NCBI GenBank assembly: GCA_024196135.1 | Contig: JAMQCK010000155.1 | Location: 1-48,127, forward strand | Reading direction: 5' to 3' | Source of the DNA: Pleurotus ostreatus/Saccharomyces cerevisiae fusant | Taxonomy: Eukaryota; Opisthokonta | Length of the DNA stretch: 48,127 bases | In this document: positions 1 through 10,944 of the stretch, piece by piece | How positions within the stretch are numbered: the stretch's first letter is position 1 | Layout: every line of letters starts with the position of its first letter | Notes under the pieces: model-generated | What the model saw: the letters and a program-made list of their open reading frames with translations, nothing else | The model's database searches: none | Told to the model about the DNA's origin: nothing | Position numbers and translations under genes: made by a program

Positions 1-42
1 AGAGGAAGAGGTGAAGAGATGGACGGCGGAGACGATAGGAGG

Positions 43-125
43 ACGACGCATGAGGGGAGCTGCTCGCACGACGCATGAGGGGCAGCGCTCGCACGACGCA
101 TGAGGGGCAGCGCTCGCACGACGTA
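43..125. repeat. 25-bp direct tandem repeat
   Basis: Three consecutive copies of a 25-bp unit beginning ACGACGCATGAGGGG and ending GCTCGC, followed by a partial fourth. The second and third copies are identical and the first differs slightly. No gene overlaps it, and it may continue to the left of the window. Confidence 0.8.
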
Positions 126-312
126 CTCACGGACAACGAATCACTTACTTACCACACGGCTTACCGCGCTTGTAGCCCTAGTCAATCTCACCTCACTGCT
201 TGGATCTAACTCGCTGAAATAGTAGGGAGGGGGGAAGGGAGAGGTCGGTTGGACGATAATGTGGGACAATTGGCACCGCCTCAGCAGTCCGTACCATTCA
301 GAACCTACCTCG

Positions 313-432
313 CGTTCGTCCGTCAGTAATACCGGCTTGCATGCATTCGTTCGTCGGTGATAACGACTTGCATTCGTTCGTCGGTAATAACGACTTGCTT
401 GCGTCCGATGGTCCGTGATACAGATTTGCTTG
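313..432. repeat. 27-bp degenerate tandem repeat
   Basis: Two adjacent 27-bp units (348-374 and 375-401) share CGTTCGTCGGT and ATAACGACTTGC. A more diverged unit lies on each side. The minus-strand reading frames through this segment are low-complexity products of the repeat. I see no gene in 1-899; apart from repeats this stretch holds only the 3' flank of the gene ending at 900. Confidence 0.65.
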
Positions 433-811
433 CGGTGCGTCGCAGAAGAGACGCCTACCTCGCTGAGCTTTTTGTAACCTGACGGTCCCCTTACCGTTGC
501 ACTTGAGGGGACGGATGTGAAGAGTAAAGCTTCGATGGTAGAGAACGAAGCGAAAGCAAGAAGAAATTGCCAGTAGTTGTGAGCAAGAAGACTGGGTAAG
601 TAAACGATGCACGCCACGCAGCCTAGAGTAGATGCACGGTACGTAGACGAAGACTCGACAAGAAAAAGCGCACGCGCAGCGGGTATTAACATAGAGCATG
701 AGCACAACCAGCAAACAGAAACCTCAGATAGCCAAGATAGGGTAAGGTAAGTAAGTCAAACTTTTAGCACCACATCTGTCCCTGTCCCTCTCCTCACCCT
801 CCAACTTCTAG

Positions 812-899
812 TGTTCAACATCTCCCCTCCCCCACCCCTCACTCACTCCCATCCCCTCACCTCCCCTCACCCCATCCTCCCACCCCCTTTCCTCACCCC
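812..899 (-). other. G-tract-rich 3' flank of the DUF2433 gene
   Basis: The plus strand is almost pure pyrimidine with many runs of three or more C. The transcribed (minus) sense strand therefore has many G3-G5 runs with short loops, directly after the stop codon at 900-902. This composition fits G-quadruplex potential in the 3' UTR or terminator region. The structure is inferred. Confidence 0.5.
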
Positions 900-3530
900 C
901 TACTCCTTCCCAACCCTCCCCCTCCCCCCACCGCCCGGCGCCAACCCCGCCGCCGCAAAGCCCCTCTGCATGAACCCGCCCCCACGACCTCCCCGTCCGC
1001 GCCCCCTCCCGCCGGGCCCCGAGTCACGGTTGTCGGACGCCTGCTTGAGCTCGGGGATCGTGCCGTCTTTGAGTTTCTGCGGGTCGGTGGTGGGTTAGCA
1101 AATGTTCGAACGAAAACGAAAGTCGGAGAAACTGGATGGGTAGGGGTGCCCCAAACCCCGCCGCCCACGCCATCGGAACGCAAGCCGATTCGCCCAAACG
1201 CAAGCCGATTCGCCCGAACAAAAAATGAATCGCCCGAACAAAAACGATTCGCCCAAACGCAAGCCGATTCGCCCAAACAGAAACAATTCGCCCAAACCGA
1301 AACGATCCGCCCAAACAAAAACAATTCGCCCAAACAAAGAAAATTCTGGCGCAAAGAAACAACCACTCACCTCCCCATTCCGCTCGAGCCCCGCCTTCAT
1401 CGCCTCCTCGTCGCCAAACTCGATATAGATGATCTTTTGCGCACGGCCCGTCGCCGTGGGCGGGTACGCGACCTTCGTGATCTGGGTGAGGCGTCAGCAT
1501 TCGATCCACACTTCTCTAATCCACTCCAGGGGTCCTTTCCGCCCTCGGCCTCCAACCGCCCGCCAGCATGCAACTGCCTGCCGCCAAGCACCCGAAGCGC
1601 GTCTACAAGTTACACACTCTCAGAAAGGTAGCAATAAACCACTCACCCCACCCCTCGCCGGCCCGAAAAACTCCCTGACCTCCTCCTCCCCCGCGCCCAC
1701 CATCGACCGCCAGAAGATCGTCCACGGGTTCCGCGGCGGGCGGCCCGACTTGGGCGTCCGCGCGCCCGTGGACTCGCTAGGAGATTTGAGCTGGTCGTCG
1801 TCGGGAATCGGGGAGGCGGCGGATAACGTCGCCCCGGGCGCCTCGTCAGCCTTGGAACCACCCGCGTCGGATTTCGGGGCGTCAGGCTTGCTCGCGCCTG
1901 CATCAGACTTGGCAGCGTCGGCCTTCCCAGCCCCCTCCGCCTTCTCCCTCTCCGCCTGCGCCGCCTTCTTCTGCTCGAGCTTCTCCTTCTTCTTCTGATT
2001 CTTGCTCTTCTCGGGTTTACCGTCCGCACCGGTCGCGCTCGGTACCGGGCTCGTCGCCGCCGCATTACCATTGGGTGCAGGCGTCGTCGGCTTTGTGCTA
2101 CCCTCCGCCTTCGCGCTCGCACTGCCACCCTCGTCCTTCTTGTTGGCGTCGGGCGCCGGGCTCGCAGGATTGGGTGTCGGGCCCGTGGACTTGAGGTGCG
2201 GAGGGAGTTGGCGATCGTTCGCAGGTGGCACAGGCGTCGGGCCCTTGGTCGGCGCCTGACTCGACGCGTTCGTCGTCACGGTGTTCTGGGGGTGAGGAGA
2301 AGCGGGGGTGGCCGCGGTCGTCGCCGTGCGGCGGTACGCGTAGTTGAAGCCTATCATGCATATTTAGTGGCAACGAATGTAAAGAGAAACTAGTATCGCA
2401 CCCTGGCTCTTCAGCTCCGCGCTGACGCGTCCTTCACGAATATCGAGCGTGAGCGCACCAAACGCCGCGTCGCACAGATTCCAGTTCCAGCAGTTCTTCC
2501 ACGACGGCTCGTCGCCCGCGGGCGGCTGCGGGGGCGGTATCCGCTCGATCACGCTGAGCGCCTTCTCGAGCAAGACCCGCTGGTGCTCGTCGATCACAAG
2601 CTCGACCTGGTTCTTCACCGTCTCCCACACGCGCTCGAACGACTCCTTCCCCGCCTGCAGCTTGTGCCGGAAGCCCTCAAAGTCCGGCTGCACGCTGAAC
2701 TCGTTGTAGCTCGTCGCGTACCGGAAGTGCAGCCCCGCGGAGATCGTCAGGTCCGCCTTCAGCACGAGCGCCAGCTGCGCCATGATGCCCTCGCGCCCGG
2801 GGCTCGCGTGCGTCACCAGCAGCCGCGTCTCGCTCTGGTCGAACACGCGCTGCGCCGTGTCCACCAGCTCGCCGATCTGCAGCGCCGTCGTCCACATCGT
2901 GCCCTGCCCGCCCGCGATCGTCGCGTTCCCCTCCCCGTTGTCGAACATCTTGTGCGGGACGTGCGCCCCGCCGAGCCCGAGCAGCCGCAGCTTCACGCCG
3001 CCCACGTCCAGCAGCCGCGTCGTCGCCTCGTCGAGCACGTGCAGGTTCTCGACGCTAACGTGCCCCGCGCGCACCTTCTCCAGCACCGCGACGTCCTCGC
3101 ACGCGCCCCACACCGTGTACACCGGCACCTGCAGCTTGATCTGGCCGGAGAGCAGGAGGGGGAACTCGGACAGCAGGTTGATGTTGACCGTCTGCCGGAT
3201 CGTCGACGCGCTGTTCTCCGGCGCGAGCAGGTGCTGGCGCTGCGCGGCGGGGATGAGGGGGGAGTACATGGTGAGATGCCGCAGGGTGCGGTCGTTGATG
3301 CGCTGCAGGCTCTCCTCCTCGAAGAAGCCAAAGTCCCCTGTGTGGATGACGGCGTGCGCGTTCGCCTCGCGCGCGAGGTCGTTCAGCGCGGACAGGCGGC
3401 CTCTTATGTCGGCGATGCAGAGAATGCGGCCATGCTGGGAGTCGAGCACCTTCGTTTGCGTGTTGACCTGGTACGGGCGGGGGAGAGGAGACGCTCCTGG
3501 CCGAGTGGATGTAGATGCCGGACGAGACAT
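900..3530 (-). CDS. DUF2433 metallophosphoesterase / RNA-binding protein
   Basis: Spliced model of four exons, 2402-3530, 1647-2350, 1371-1481 and 900-1076, giving 706 aa with all phases consistent. The N-terminal third carries a calcineurin-like phosphoesterase fold: LCIADIRG then, about 25 residues on, HTGDFGFF, and later VTHASPGREG. The first motif has R where classical enzymes have H (DxH), so catalytic competence is uncertain. Exon 2 is a long Pro/Ala/Lys-rich disordered linker. An RRM-like segment spans exons 2-4 (PWTIFW, then KIIYIEFGDEEAM), and the protein ends in an RGG-type tail. This layout matches fungal DUF2433 proteins, whose role is poorly defined. Intron 3 (1077-1370) holds a tandem repeat. 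The start was chosen as the first Met in frame before the conserved domain. The large open frame on the opposite strand at 2583-3557 is a shadow. Confidence 0.88.
1181..1350. repeat. 19-20 bp intronic minisatellite
   Basis: About eight units of 19-20 bp, each containing a variant of ATTCGCCC followed by AAAC or GAAC. The array lies entirely within intron 3 of the DUF2433 gene and explains why that intron is about 294 bp when its neighbours are 50-165 bp. There are no spacers between units, so it is not a CRISPR array. Confidence 0.85.
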
Positions 3531-3621
3531 GGTGGGGAACAGGGACAGTGGCAGTAAGAGTCAACTCTTCAAGCGCCCGACTTTAGAAAAACAAAGCACG
3601 CGGCGAACAGAGGGGGTGCAC

Positions 3622-3634
3622 CACGTGACGTCAC
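3622..3634. promoter_or_regulatory. Overlapping E-box and CRE/ATF palindrome
   Basis: CACGTG (3622-3627) overlaps TGACGTCA (3626-3633) inside the perfect palindrome GTGACGTCAC. It lies about 90 bp upstream of the DUF2433 start codon, within the 268-bp spacer to the 3' end of the BIG1-like gene. The palindrome is seen directly. Binding by a bZIP (ATF/CREB) or bHLH factor is inferred. Confidence 0.5.
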
Positions 3635-3798
3635 CCCATCGACGCCTTCGTCTCTCTCAAACAATCCTTTGACCGCGAGACTACCATTGTCCTTCTATTG
3701 TGTTTGCATGCATGCTTTGTATTGAGACAAGAGATGCACACGGAACATTTCCGCTGTCTGAACATCGTATTGCACACTGTTAACCCCAACTCTCCCAT

Positions 3799-4843
3799 CT
3801 ACTGCTGCTTCTTCGTCTGCGCGTTGAAGCCTTTCGGCGCGTCCAAACGCAGCGGGCTCTGGATACTCGACAGCGCCTTGATACCCGCCATCATGACCGG
3901 GACCAACACGAAGAAAACGACCAGGAGACTGGTGATGAGACCCGGCGTGAGGAGCTGGTATTTCTTGAGAATGCCACCCTCGGGAGGTGCAAAAGCCTTC
4001 TGCGAGACGTTGGCGGGTTCCTCGCCAAGCTCAGCGAAGGGGTTGGTGTACGGGTCCTCCTCATCCGCAGCGCTGTCGTACTGGCGGCGCGTCAGGTGCT
4101 GGGACGGGGTAGAGCCCGTGTAGATGACAAGGTGCTTGGGGAACTTGGCAGTGATAGCCTCGAGCATGTTGGAGAAGGACGCGTCTGCGGTATATTCAAT
4201 TGGTGAAGCTTGCATGATGAGGCATGGTCACGCACCGCTCTCCTTCATGCACTCCTTGCGACCTCCGTGGTGGGCGTCAACGTCCGGAAGGATCATGCTA
4301 ATGACGTGCTTCGCGCCCTCGATGAAGGTCGGCTCTTCCTGGTGAGATACCTTCAACAGGCGCGCGTCGCACTGCGAGGATACGGCCTCCGCGAGGCTGT
4401 GAAGGTCGAACGCGCCATGTGCGGCAACGTAGGGGTATTGGGAGGATGACCGCGAGTTCGCGACATGCCTTGCGACAGTCGAGTCGCGCGCCATGGTGCG
4501 GAAGTCGGAGGCATGGACCTGACGCGGATGAGTTGGGGACGTAACGTATATGCTGAAGTACGCACCCCTGGCTGGTCGACGAGCAGGATCGCATCATGCT
4601 CGCATGCCTCAGGGTGCGAGAGTAGATCGTTCAGGAGCGCGGGAACATGGATGGAGTCAGTCAATGTCGCTGGCAATGCGTCGTGGATCTTCGTGCTATA
4701 AACGAAGGATCTGAGTAAAGCTATCTCCAACGTGGTGACCTTACCACGCACCTAATAGACGACCAGGAGACAACAGGGAGGGTATTCGAGTACGCGTACG
4801 CCGCTGGTGCCAGCGCAGCCAACAGCAGAGTCCGGCCAGCCAT
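3799..4843 (-). CDS. BIG1: BIG1/VOA1-like ER membrane protein
   Basis: Four exons, 4752-4843, 4566-4695, 4236-4518 and 3799-4184, give 296 aa with consistent phases. The N-terminus is a signal peptide (MAGRTLLLAALAPAAYA). It is followed by the family signature YSNTLPVVSWSS and, further on, QPGVHASD across an exon junction. A single transmembrane helix (about residues 258-280, LITSLLVVFFVLVPVMMAGI) precedes a short polar tail ending KKQQ. This is the type I topology of fungal BIG1, an ER protein needed for beta-1,6-glucan assembly and related to the V-ATPase accessory protein Voa1/Ac45. Length is close to the family norm. Orthology rests on motif recall only. Confidence 0.85.
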
Positions 4844-5106
4844 GACGGTGAGCAAGAGGGATTGAAGCACGGCACCTGCCGGGCGCCGCAACACGCGCGT
4901 CCTCGGACCGCCATCACCGTTCCCATCAATGACACCGGCTATGCGATCACCTGACCGGCCTCTATCACATGAAACCAAGATCCGATCCCCGCCTCGTACC
5001 CCGCGGGGAGAGATTAAAAGAGGATGAGCAATGGGCGGCTGCGTCACAACGCTCGGCCCCCAATTCGCTCCTCCCGGCCTCCTAATCTTCCTCTTGACCT
5101 ACCGCC
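4844..5106. promoter_or_regulatory. Shared divergent promoter region
   Basis: A 263-bp spacer separates the start codons of the BIG1-like gene (-) and the acyl-CoA dehydrogenase gene (+). No clear TATA box is visible. It must carry both promoters. Confidence 0.5.
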
Positions 5107-6791
5107 ATGTCGTCTGCACTGCTCAGGACCGTCTCGCGCTGCGCTCGCCCGCTCGCTGCCACCCGACCGCTTGCTGCCAGGTGCGGCGATCCTGGCCTAC
5201 GTCAGCGTCGCGAAACTCACCTCAATGCCCCAGGACATTCGCCACGTCGCGATGCGCGCGCCAGCAGCTAGCGTCGCTCGATACGCTCACAGATGAGGAG
5301 CAGATGCTCAAGGAGAGCGGTATGTGGCATTTATCTCGTATCTACCTCTCCACTAACCCCCTCTAGTCCAGCGCTTCGCCGCCGACGTCGTTGGGCCCAA
5401 GGTTCGAGAGATGGACGAGAAGGAGATGATGGACCCCTCCATAATCTCTGCCCTCTTCGAGCAAGGCGTGCGTGTCTTCCTGCCCACCCTATCCCCCTCC
5501 GTCCGCGCCCGCACGCACTGACGCACACCCCGCCAGCTCATGGGCATAGAAACCCCGGCCGACTTCGGGGGCGCCGAGTCCTCCTTCACTGCGGCCATAA
5601 TCGCGATCGAGGAGCTCGCAAAGGTCGACCCCTCCGTCTCCGTCATGTGCGACGTGCACAACACGCTCGTGAACACCATCTTCCGCAAGTACGGCACCAA
5701 GGAGCAGCAGGAGCAGTGGCTGCCCCTGCTCGCCGAGTCGAAGGTGCGCCTGCGACGTTTGGGGCGCGCTTTGCTCCGCCCGCCCGATGTTTCCGGGCGC
5801 CGGTGTGGTCATGCGGTGGGGTGCTGACTTTCACGCGCGCAGCTCGGGTCGTTCTGCTTGTCGGAGCCTGCTGCCGGTTCGGATGCGTTCTCGCTGCAAA
5901 CACGCGCGAAGAAGGAGGGCGACCACTATATCATCAACGGCTCAAAGATGTGGATAACGAACTCGTATGAGGCGGAGGTCTTCCTCATTTTTGCGAACGT
6001 ACGTCCTGCGGTGAATTCAGATGCGCGCGAATGTACTCACAATTGAAAAGACGGATCCAAGCAAGGGATACAAGGGCATCACTTGTTTCGCCGCGACAAA
6101 GGATATGGGCATTCAGATCGCGAAGAAGGAAGAGAAGCTCGGCATTCGCGCCTCCTCAACGTGCACGCTCAACTTCGATGACCTGAAAGTGCCAGCAGCG
6201 AACATCATTGGCGGTGAAGGCCAGGGGTACAAGGTACATCCCTCACCCATCTCCCTCCCACCCATCCACTCACTATCTTATCCCCCAGATCGCCATCGAA
6301 ATCCTCAACGAAGGCCGCATCGGTATCGCCGCACAGATGGTCGGCCTCGCGCAAGGCGCCTTCGACAAGTCCGTCCCCTACACCTTCGAGCGCAAGCAGT
6401 TCGGCAAGCCCGTGGGCACCTTCCAGGGCATGCAGTTCCAAATGGCGGAGGCCGCGGTCGACATCGAGGCCGCGCGGCTGCTCACCTACAACGCGGCGCG
6501 GCGGAAGGACCAGGGGCTGCCGTTCGCGAAGCAGGCGGCGATGGCGAAGTACCACTCGAGCGTCGTCGCGCAGCGGGTGGCGGGGTCTGCGATCGAGTGG
6601 GCGGGTGGTGTCGGGTTCACGAGGGAGACGGGCATCGAGAAGTACTGGAGGGATTCGAAGATCGTGAGTCCTCAAATGGGGTATGTGAGGTCATTGGGCA
6701 CTAACGGTCATTGCAGGGCGCGATCTACGAGGGCACGTCGAATATCCAGTTGCAGACGATTGCGAAGTTCATCCAGAAGGACTACTCATAA
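5107..6791 (+). CDS. ACADSB: Short/branched-chain acyl-CoA dehydrogenase, mitochondrial
   Basis: Eight exons (5107-5180, 5234-5319, 5367-5467, 5537-5743, 5843-5998, 6051-6233, 6289-6663, 6717-6791) splice to 418 aa with all phases consistent. The N-terminus is Arg/Ser/Ala-rich, like a mitochondrial presequence. Family motifs follow in order: [11 protein letters not shown] (FAD/substrate region), [13 protein letters not shown], then the helical domain with RKQFGKPV. The C-terminal IYEGTSNIQ has the catalytic base expected for short- and medium-chain members (E399). The ending [13 protein letters not shown] resembles the short/branched-chain (2-methylacyl) subgroup. It would introduce the alpha-beta double bond in Ile/Val catabolism or short-chain beta-oxidation, passing electrons to ETF. 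Substrate choice is inferred. Confidence 0.93.
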
Positions 6792-7059
6792 GCGGCAAGA
6801 CACTGTAATATACCAAGTTCACGCATGTAGCAATAGAACAACACTTATCTATCCTGTTCTGAAGACCCTCTCGTCTGCCTATCGCGGAACGTGTTGGCTG
6901 TGGTGAGCGATCCTCGACGCCAAGAATGCTACCGAGCTCGGACACCCGATCATACATTCATACGGTCCTACAGATTAGCGACATCCAAGCTACACGGCCC
7001 AGCCACGCACATATTCATTGCACACCTAGCAATCTGCGAAAGAAGAAAGCGCACTGGAA

Positions 7060-8890
7060 GTGCGAATGGGTTCCAAATATTAGCCGTACTGTCGACGCAG
7101 GCATCAACCGTTCGCCGAGCATACGCCCTGCTACTAGGAAGACGCCCAAGTCGATGCTATACCACAAGGCATGCTGCCTCCGCCGCGCGAGCGACGCCAA
7201 TGACGACACGGATGTCGACGACGTCGACGACGTCGACGGCGACATCAACGGCGACATGCATTCCGGATAGCAATGGACACAGCACCCACCCCGCCCTTCA
7301 GTGACCGGTACCTCCAGCGACCTCCAGCCGATTACGTCCTTCGTCGGCCACCAGCAGGGCCTAGTCACGTCCGCGCGGGGCCCAGAGAATCGAGCCTCGC
7401 GAACGCTGAACAAGCTGCCTATCTGGCAACTCGAGCAACGCCCGCAAGAACGACCCGACCGCCAGACGTTTCGTAGCTGTCCCCTTGGCCATAGCCAGCG
7501 AAGACGCGCAGCAAGCTGCACATCCGCACTCGAAGGGGGTTCATCTGAGAAACTTAATGCCGAGGGCACCGTCTGACCCCAGTTGGGCGCCGCATTCGAC
7601 GACAGGCACTCGAGAGAGCACCGAGCAAGCCCCAGGAGGACTGCAAGTCGACTGAGCATCGTGAAGACGCTCAATCGACGCCGCGAACAGCGTGTCGCCT
7701 CCGTCGGTTGTCCGAGGACGACCGGCATCGCCGGTAACACACAGTCCGGGCAGGGCGAGCGCGCCGGCACCTGCACCGCGCGCCGCGATCCATGGAAAGC
7801 GACGCGTGGCTTCGGCAACACGACGAGCTCGCCCGCGCTAAACGCATAGCCCACCCCGCGCTTCCATAGCCGGTGCTCCCAGCATCCTCCAGCCGGACTC
7901 CGGCCTTCGTCGACGGCCAGGCAAGTCCTAGCCACATCCGCGCAGAGCCTAGAAAGTCAGGTCTTGCGACCGCCGAACGAGCTGCCCACCCGGCAAGTCG
8001 TGCAGCGACCGCGATGGCGACCTGTCTGTCAGACATCTCGAAGAGGACCCCCAGATTTAAGTTTACTGGTCGACGAAGACATGCAGCAAGCTACACGTCT
8101 TCGCCCGGTGGGTGGCTCGTCCGCGATGTGATACCAGTGGCACCGTCTGACACCGGTTGGGCGCCGCGTCCAGCGATGGATGCCCACAAGGAGCAAGACG
8201 CGAATCCAAGGAAGGCCCGAGGAAAGCATCGCGCAAGTCCTAAAGGACTGCAAGGGATCCCAAACATTTGCCGTCATGTTGACGAGCATCGCGCAGGCGA
8301 ACAGATACAGAACCTTTCGCTGGACACCCGTGAAAGTGGACAGCTACTAGGACGACCTGAAGGCCACACCATGCATCGTCAACGCTCAAAACGTACGCCA
8401 CCTCCATCATCCACCTACAGACGGATGATCTCAACGGCAGCGCACGCCTTGGGCAGCGAGTGAGCACTTCAGCACCTCCGCCAGCCTGTCCTCGTGAGAG
8501 AAACATGCATAACTTCAGTGGCAGAAGGCCCGCTCGGGACGCAGCAACCACCCCACGCTTCTGTAGCCGGTGCTCCCAGCAGCCTCCAGCCGATTACGAC
8601 CATCGTTGGCTGCTGGCAAGTCCTAACCACATCCGAGAGGGGCCCAGAAAGCCAGGTCTCACGAGCACTGGAAAAGCTGCCTATCCGACAGCTCGTGCAA
8701 CGACCGTGATGACGACCTGGCTACCAGACGTTTCGAAATGTGCCCCCAGGTTGAAGTTTACCATGGGTCGACGAAGACACGAGGCACGCTACATGTCTTC
8801 GTCTGATGGGTGGTTCGTCCGAAACCGGGGATGCCTATAGCTGGTGCTGTGGCATCGTCTGGCACTAGTTGGGCGCCGCGTCCGACGATC
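7060..8890. repeat. Degenerate tandem repeat array (about 0.55-0.7 kb period)
   Basis: Three diverged copies of a block of about 300 bp begin near 7308, 7866 and 8563. Landmarks are CTCCAGCCG, then CAAGCTGC or AAGCTGCC, then TTGGGCGCCGC near the end. A second block, with an ATTxGCCGT landmark, precedes copy 1 (about 7068) and copy 3 (about 8257), and traces of it lie near 7605-7680. Many differences between copies are C/T or G/A. Reading frames here (including a 306-codon minus-strand frame at 7015-7935) are not conserved among all copies. I see no supported gene in 6792-9405. Confidence 0.65.
7208..7256. repeat. GTCGAC-rich 9-bp microsatellite
   Basis: Short tandem units of GTCGACGAC degrade into GGCGACATCAACGGCGACAT. 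It lies inside the decayed repeat region, and no gene uses it. Confidence 0.6.
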
Positions 8891-9405
8891 GTACATTGAT
8901 GAGAGCGAGAAGAAAGTAACATTGTAGCCCGGCCTCAAGCAGCCTTTATGTATGCCGGCTAGCTCTCGGATCACGGATCAAATGTCATTGCTTCCTCTTC
9001 CGGAGACCCCATTGTCCTCAACCTCACGCTGGCAGGCATTGCCATAGTGCCGACTCCCGCCAAGCAGCCGATTTTCGAATAGCAGGTTGCCTTGGCTGTG
9101 CCCTGCAGGTCCAAATTCACTGTGGCAGGTAAGTATGAATATCTTGCGCCTGAATTAACTCATCGCCATGGCTGAGTTGTTGCACTGCTTCACGGACACG
9201 AGTTGATGGCGGTTCTCTCAGGACAGCTTCTATCATGCTTGAGCTCGACCCTTTTTTGACCTTGCCTCATGTTCTAGGGCAACATAGCGCTCAAATCACA
9301 TCAAAGCGCGCTCAAGGCTCACAAACTTCATCGGGAACCATGCGTGCCACAGGTGCGTCGGCTTCTCAAGGTCAAAAACTCAAGTGCTAACATCTTCTTC
9401 AGCAC

Positions 9406-10521
9406 ATGGGAAGGCCCTTGATGCGCCACAGCTTACCTCTGGTCAAAAACATAGACGAAGTGGTCTTTGACCTGTTGACAAGCGCGTACTTAATGGCCTC
9501 AAATAAAGGCTCTGGGCAGTATCACCCCATTCTACTGCTCGAGCGAACACGGGCTACACTATGATCAGCATGAAGGCGATCAAGCGGAGGGCGAGCAAGG
9601 CGTCGCTCAAACAGTGCGCTCGTCTTCCTGAGATGCCATAACATACTTCTTACTACGTTAACTAGGCGTAATCCTCGCACACCTTCGCTCTCCCACACGG
9701 TGGACAATCAGAATCGTCATCAGGGTCAGTCAATTCTCTGTTGCGCGACCGTAACCTCACATACCTGGATTCTAGAGCGACTTGCACGACGATTGTTGTT
9801 TGGCGTACCTCCCCAAACTCCTGACGATGGTTCTCTTATCAAAGAAAAGCCAGTCAGCCAGCTGATCACGACCATACACAACCTACAAGCGCGACAGAAC
9901 AAGCCATGCTTCTGCATCAAAGTCCAGGACGTCTATGCTGGCCAAGGTACCTCGTTTCTTCGAGAGGGACCGATCGATGCGTCGCGGCTTGTGGCTCTCA
10001 CGCTTACAAGCAGCATTGTCCGCTCGGCGTCACAGCAGCAGCTCGCTGACGCCGTCTCGAACATGGTCGCGCCTGATCTCGACGACCTCAAGGTTTATAG
10101 GTCCGGACTCTCGTTTGAAAACAACGAGCGCAAGATGTACGTCTTCCTGGAGGCGACAAAGTCACTCCGGCACGTCACCCTATCCTGGTCATTCGCCTAC
10201 AAAGATGGACTCCGCAAGTACCTGCAATCAGACGCGGCCAAAAACCTCGTGTCGCTTCGCTTGGAGGCCTCGGGTACTTCGAAGATCACCAACGAGCTCT
10301 GGCGCGGTCTCTGCGGCGAAGAGCACAACCTTCCCGAACTGCAGCAGCTGACTTTGCGAAACCTTAAAGGCTTGACGCCCAAGGCATTGTTATGCATGCT
10401 CCAGATTCGTCATGCGCGTGGCTGCACACGCCCGCTCCTCGTAGAATGGGAAGGTTGTGCGATTCCCCCCAACATCGTGAACACTGCTCGCGGGCTCGAT
10501 ATTGATATGGTGGAATACTAA
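9406..10521 (+). CDS. F-box/LRR-like orphan protein (5' end uncertain)
   Basis: The well-supported part is the open frame 9776-10521. It has the repeating Leu pattern of fungal F-box-associated LRR tails (LVALTLTSS, LRHVTLSW, LVSLRLEAS, LQQLTLRNLKGL) and ends in VEY. A 51-nt intron 9725-9775 (GTCAGT..TCTAG) is likely; skipping or keeping it leaves the frame unchanged. Upstream, an ATG at 9406 opens LPLVKNIDEVVFDLL, which could be an F-box start. It joins in frame through a possible intron 9519-9665 to an exon 9666-9724. That gives about 305 aa. The N-terminus and the F-box call are tentative; transcript data could move the start. It lies next to the decayed repeats, and the function is unknown. 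Confidence 0.45.
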
Positions 10522-10944
10522 GCTTGCTGTACTGTACTTCCCATGACTGAGCATGTATAAGTCTCAATTTGTTTTGCGCGATCACTGGCAGGTGGACGAT
10601 GCTAGAAGTACCATGACAGGCGTAGATGTCACATGTATAACATTGCAATTTTCGTATCCTTGCATCTTTGAAGCACCTGAGCAATCCTGTATAGCAATAC
10701 TTGAGTCTATGAGCTTCACGCGCGGTGCATTGGGTTACCGGGTAGTCGAACTCGGAAGATGTCCGCACTTCGGGGGTGCGGGCCGCTAAACCGGTCGGAC
10801 ACAGTCTCGATTCCTTTTCTGCACTCACCCCTACGAGTAAGTCTGACGAGTGCCGTTGCATCCATAATCGACAAAGCTATCACAAGGTGCGTAAACACCC
10901 AATGTACGCTACACAATATAGAACACTCGTCCTTAGCTCAAGCC
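10522..10944. other. Intergenic spacer
   Basis: It holds the 3' flank of the LRR-like gene and the promoter of the IF-3 gene. An in-frame upstream Met at 10759 would extend IF-3 by 62 residues that do not look like a presequence, so I treat that part as 5' UTR. No other feature is visible. Confidence 0.5.

Noticed and set aside
141..714. Two overlapping minus-strand open frames near the left edge
   Set aside because: They are partly made of 27-bp repeat units (RTNASRYHRRTNA), with no domain and no supporting splice structure.
1181..1350. Possible CRISPR-like array
   Set aside because: Units are adjacent without spacers, vary in sequence, and sit inside an intron of a eukaryotic gene.
2583..3557. 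Long plus-strand open frame (324 codons) and another at 2782-3672
   Set aside because: Both lie opposite exon 1 of the DUF2433 gene. Their Arg/His/Leu-rich translation is the usual mirror of GC-rich coding sequence and has no domain.
7015..7935. 306-codon minus-strand open frame
   Set aside because: It runs through two blocks of the degenerate repeat array, is not preserved in the third, and shows no conserved motif.
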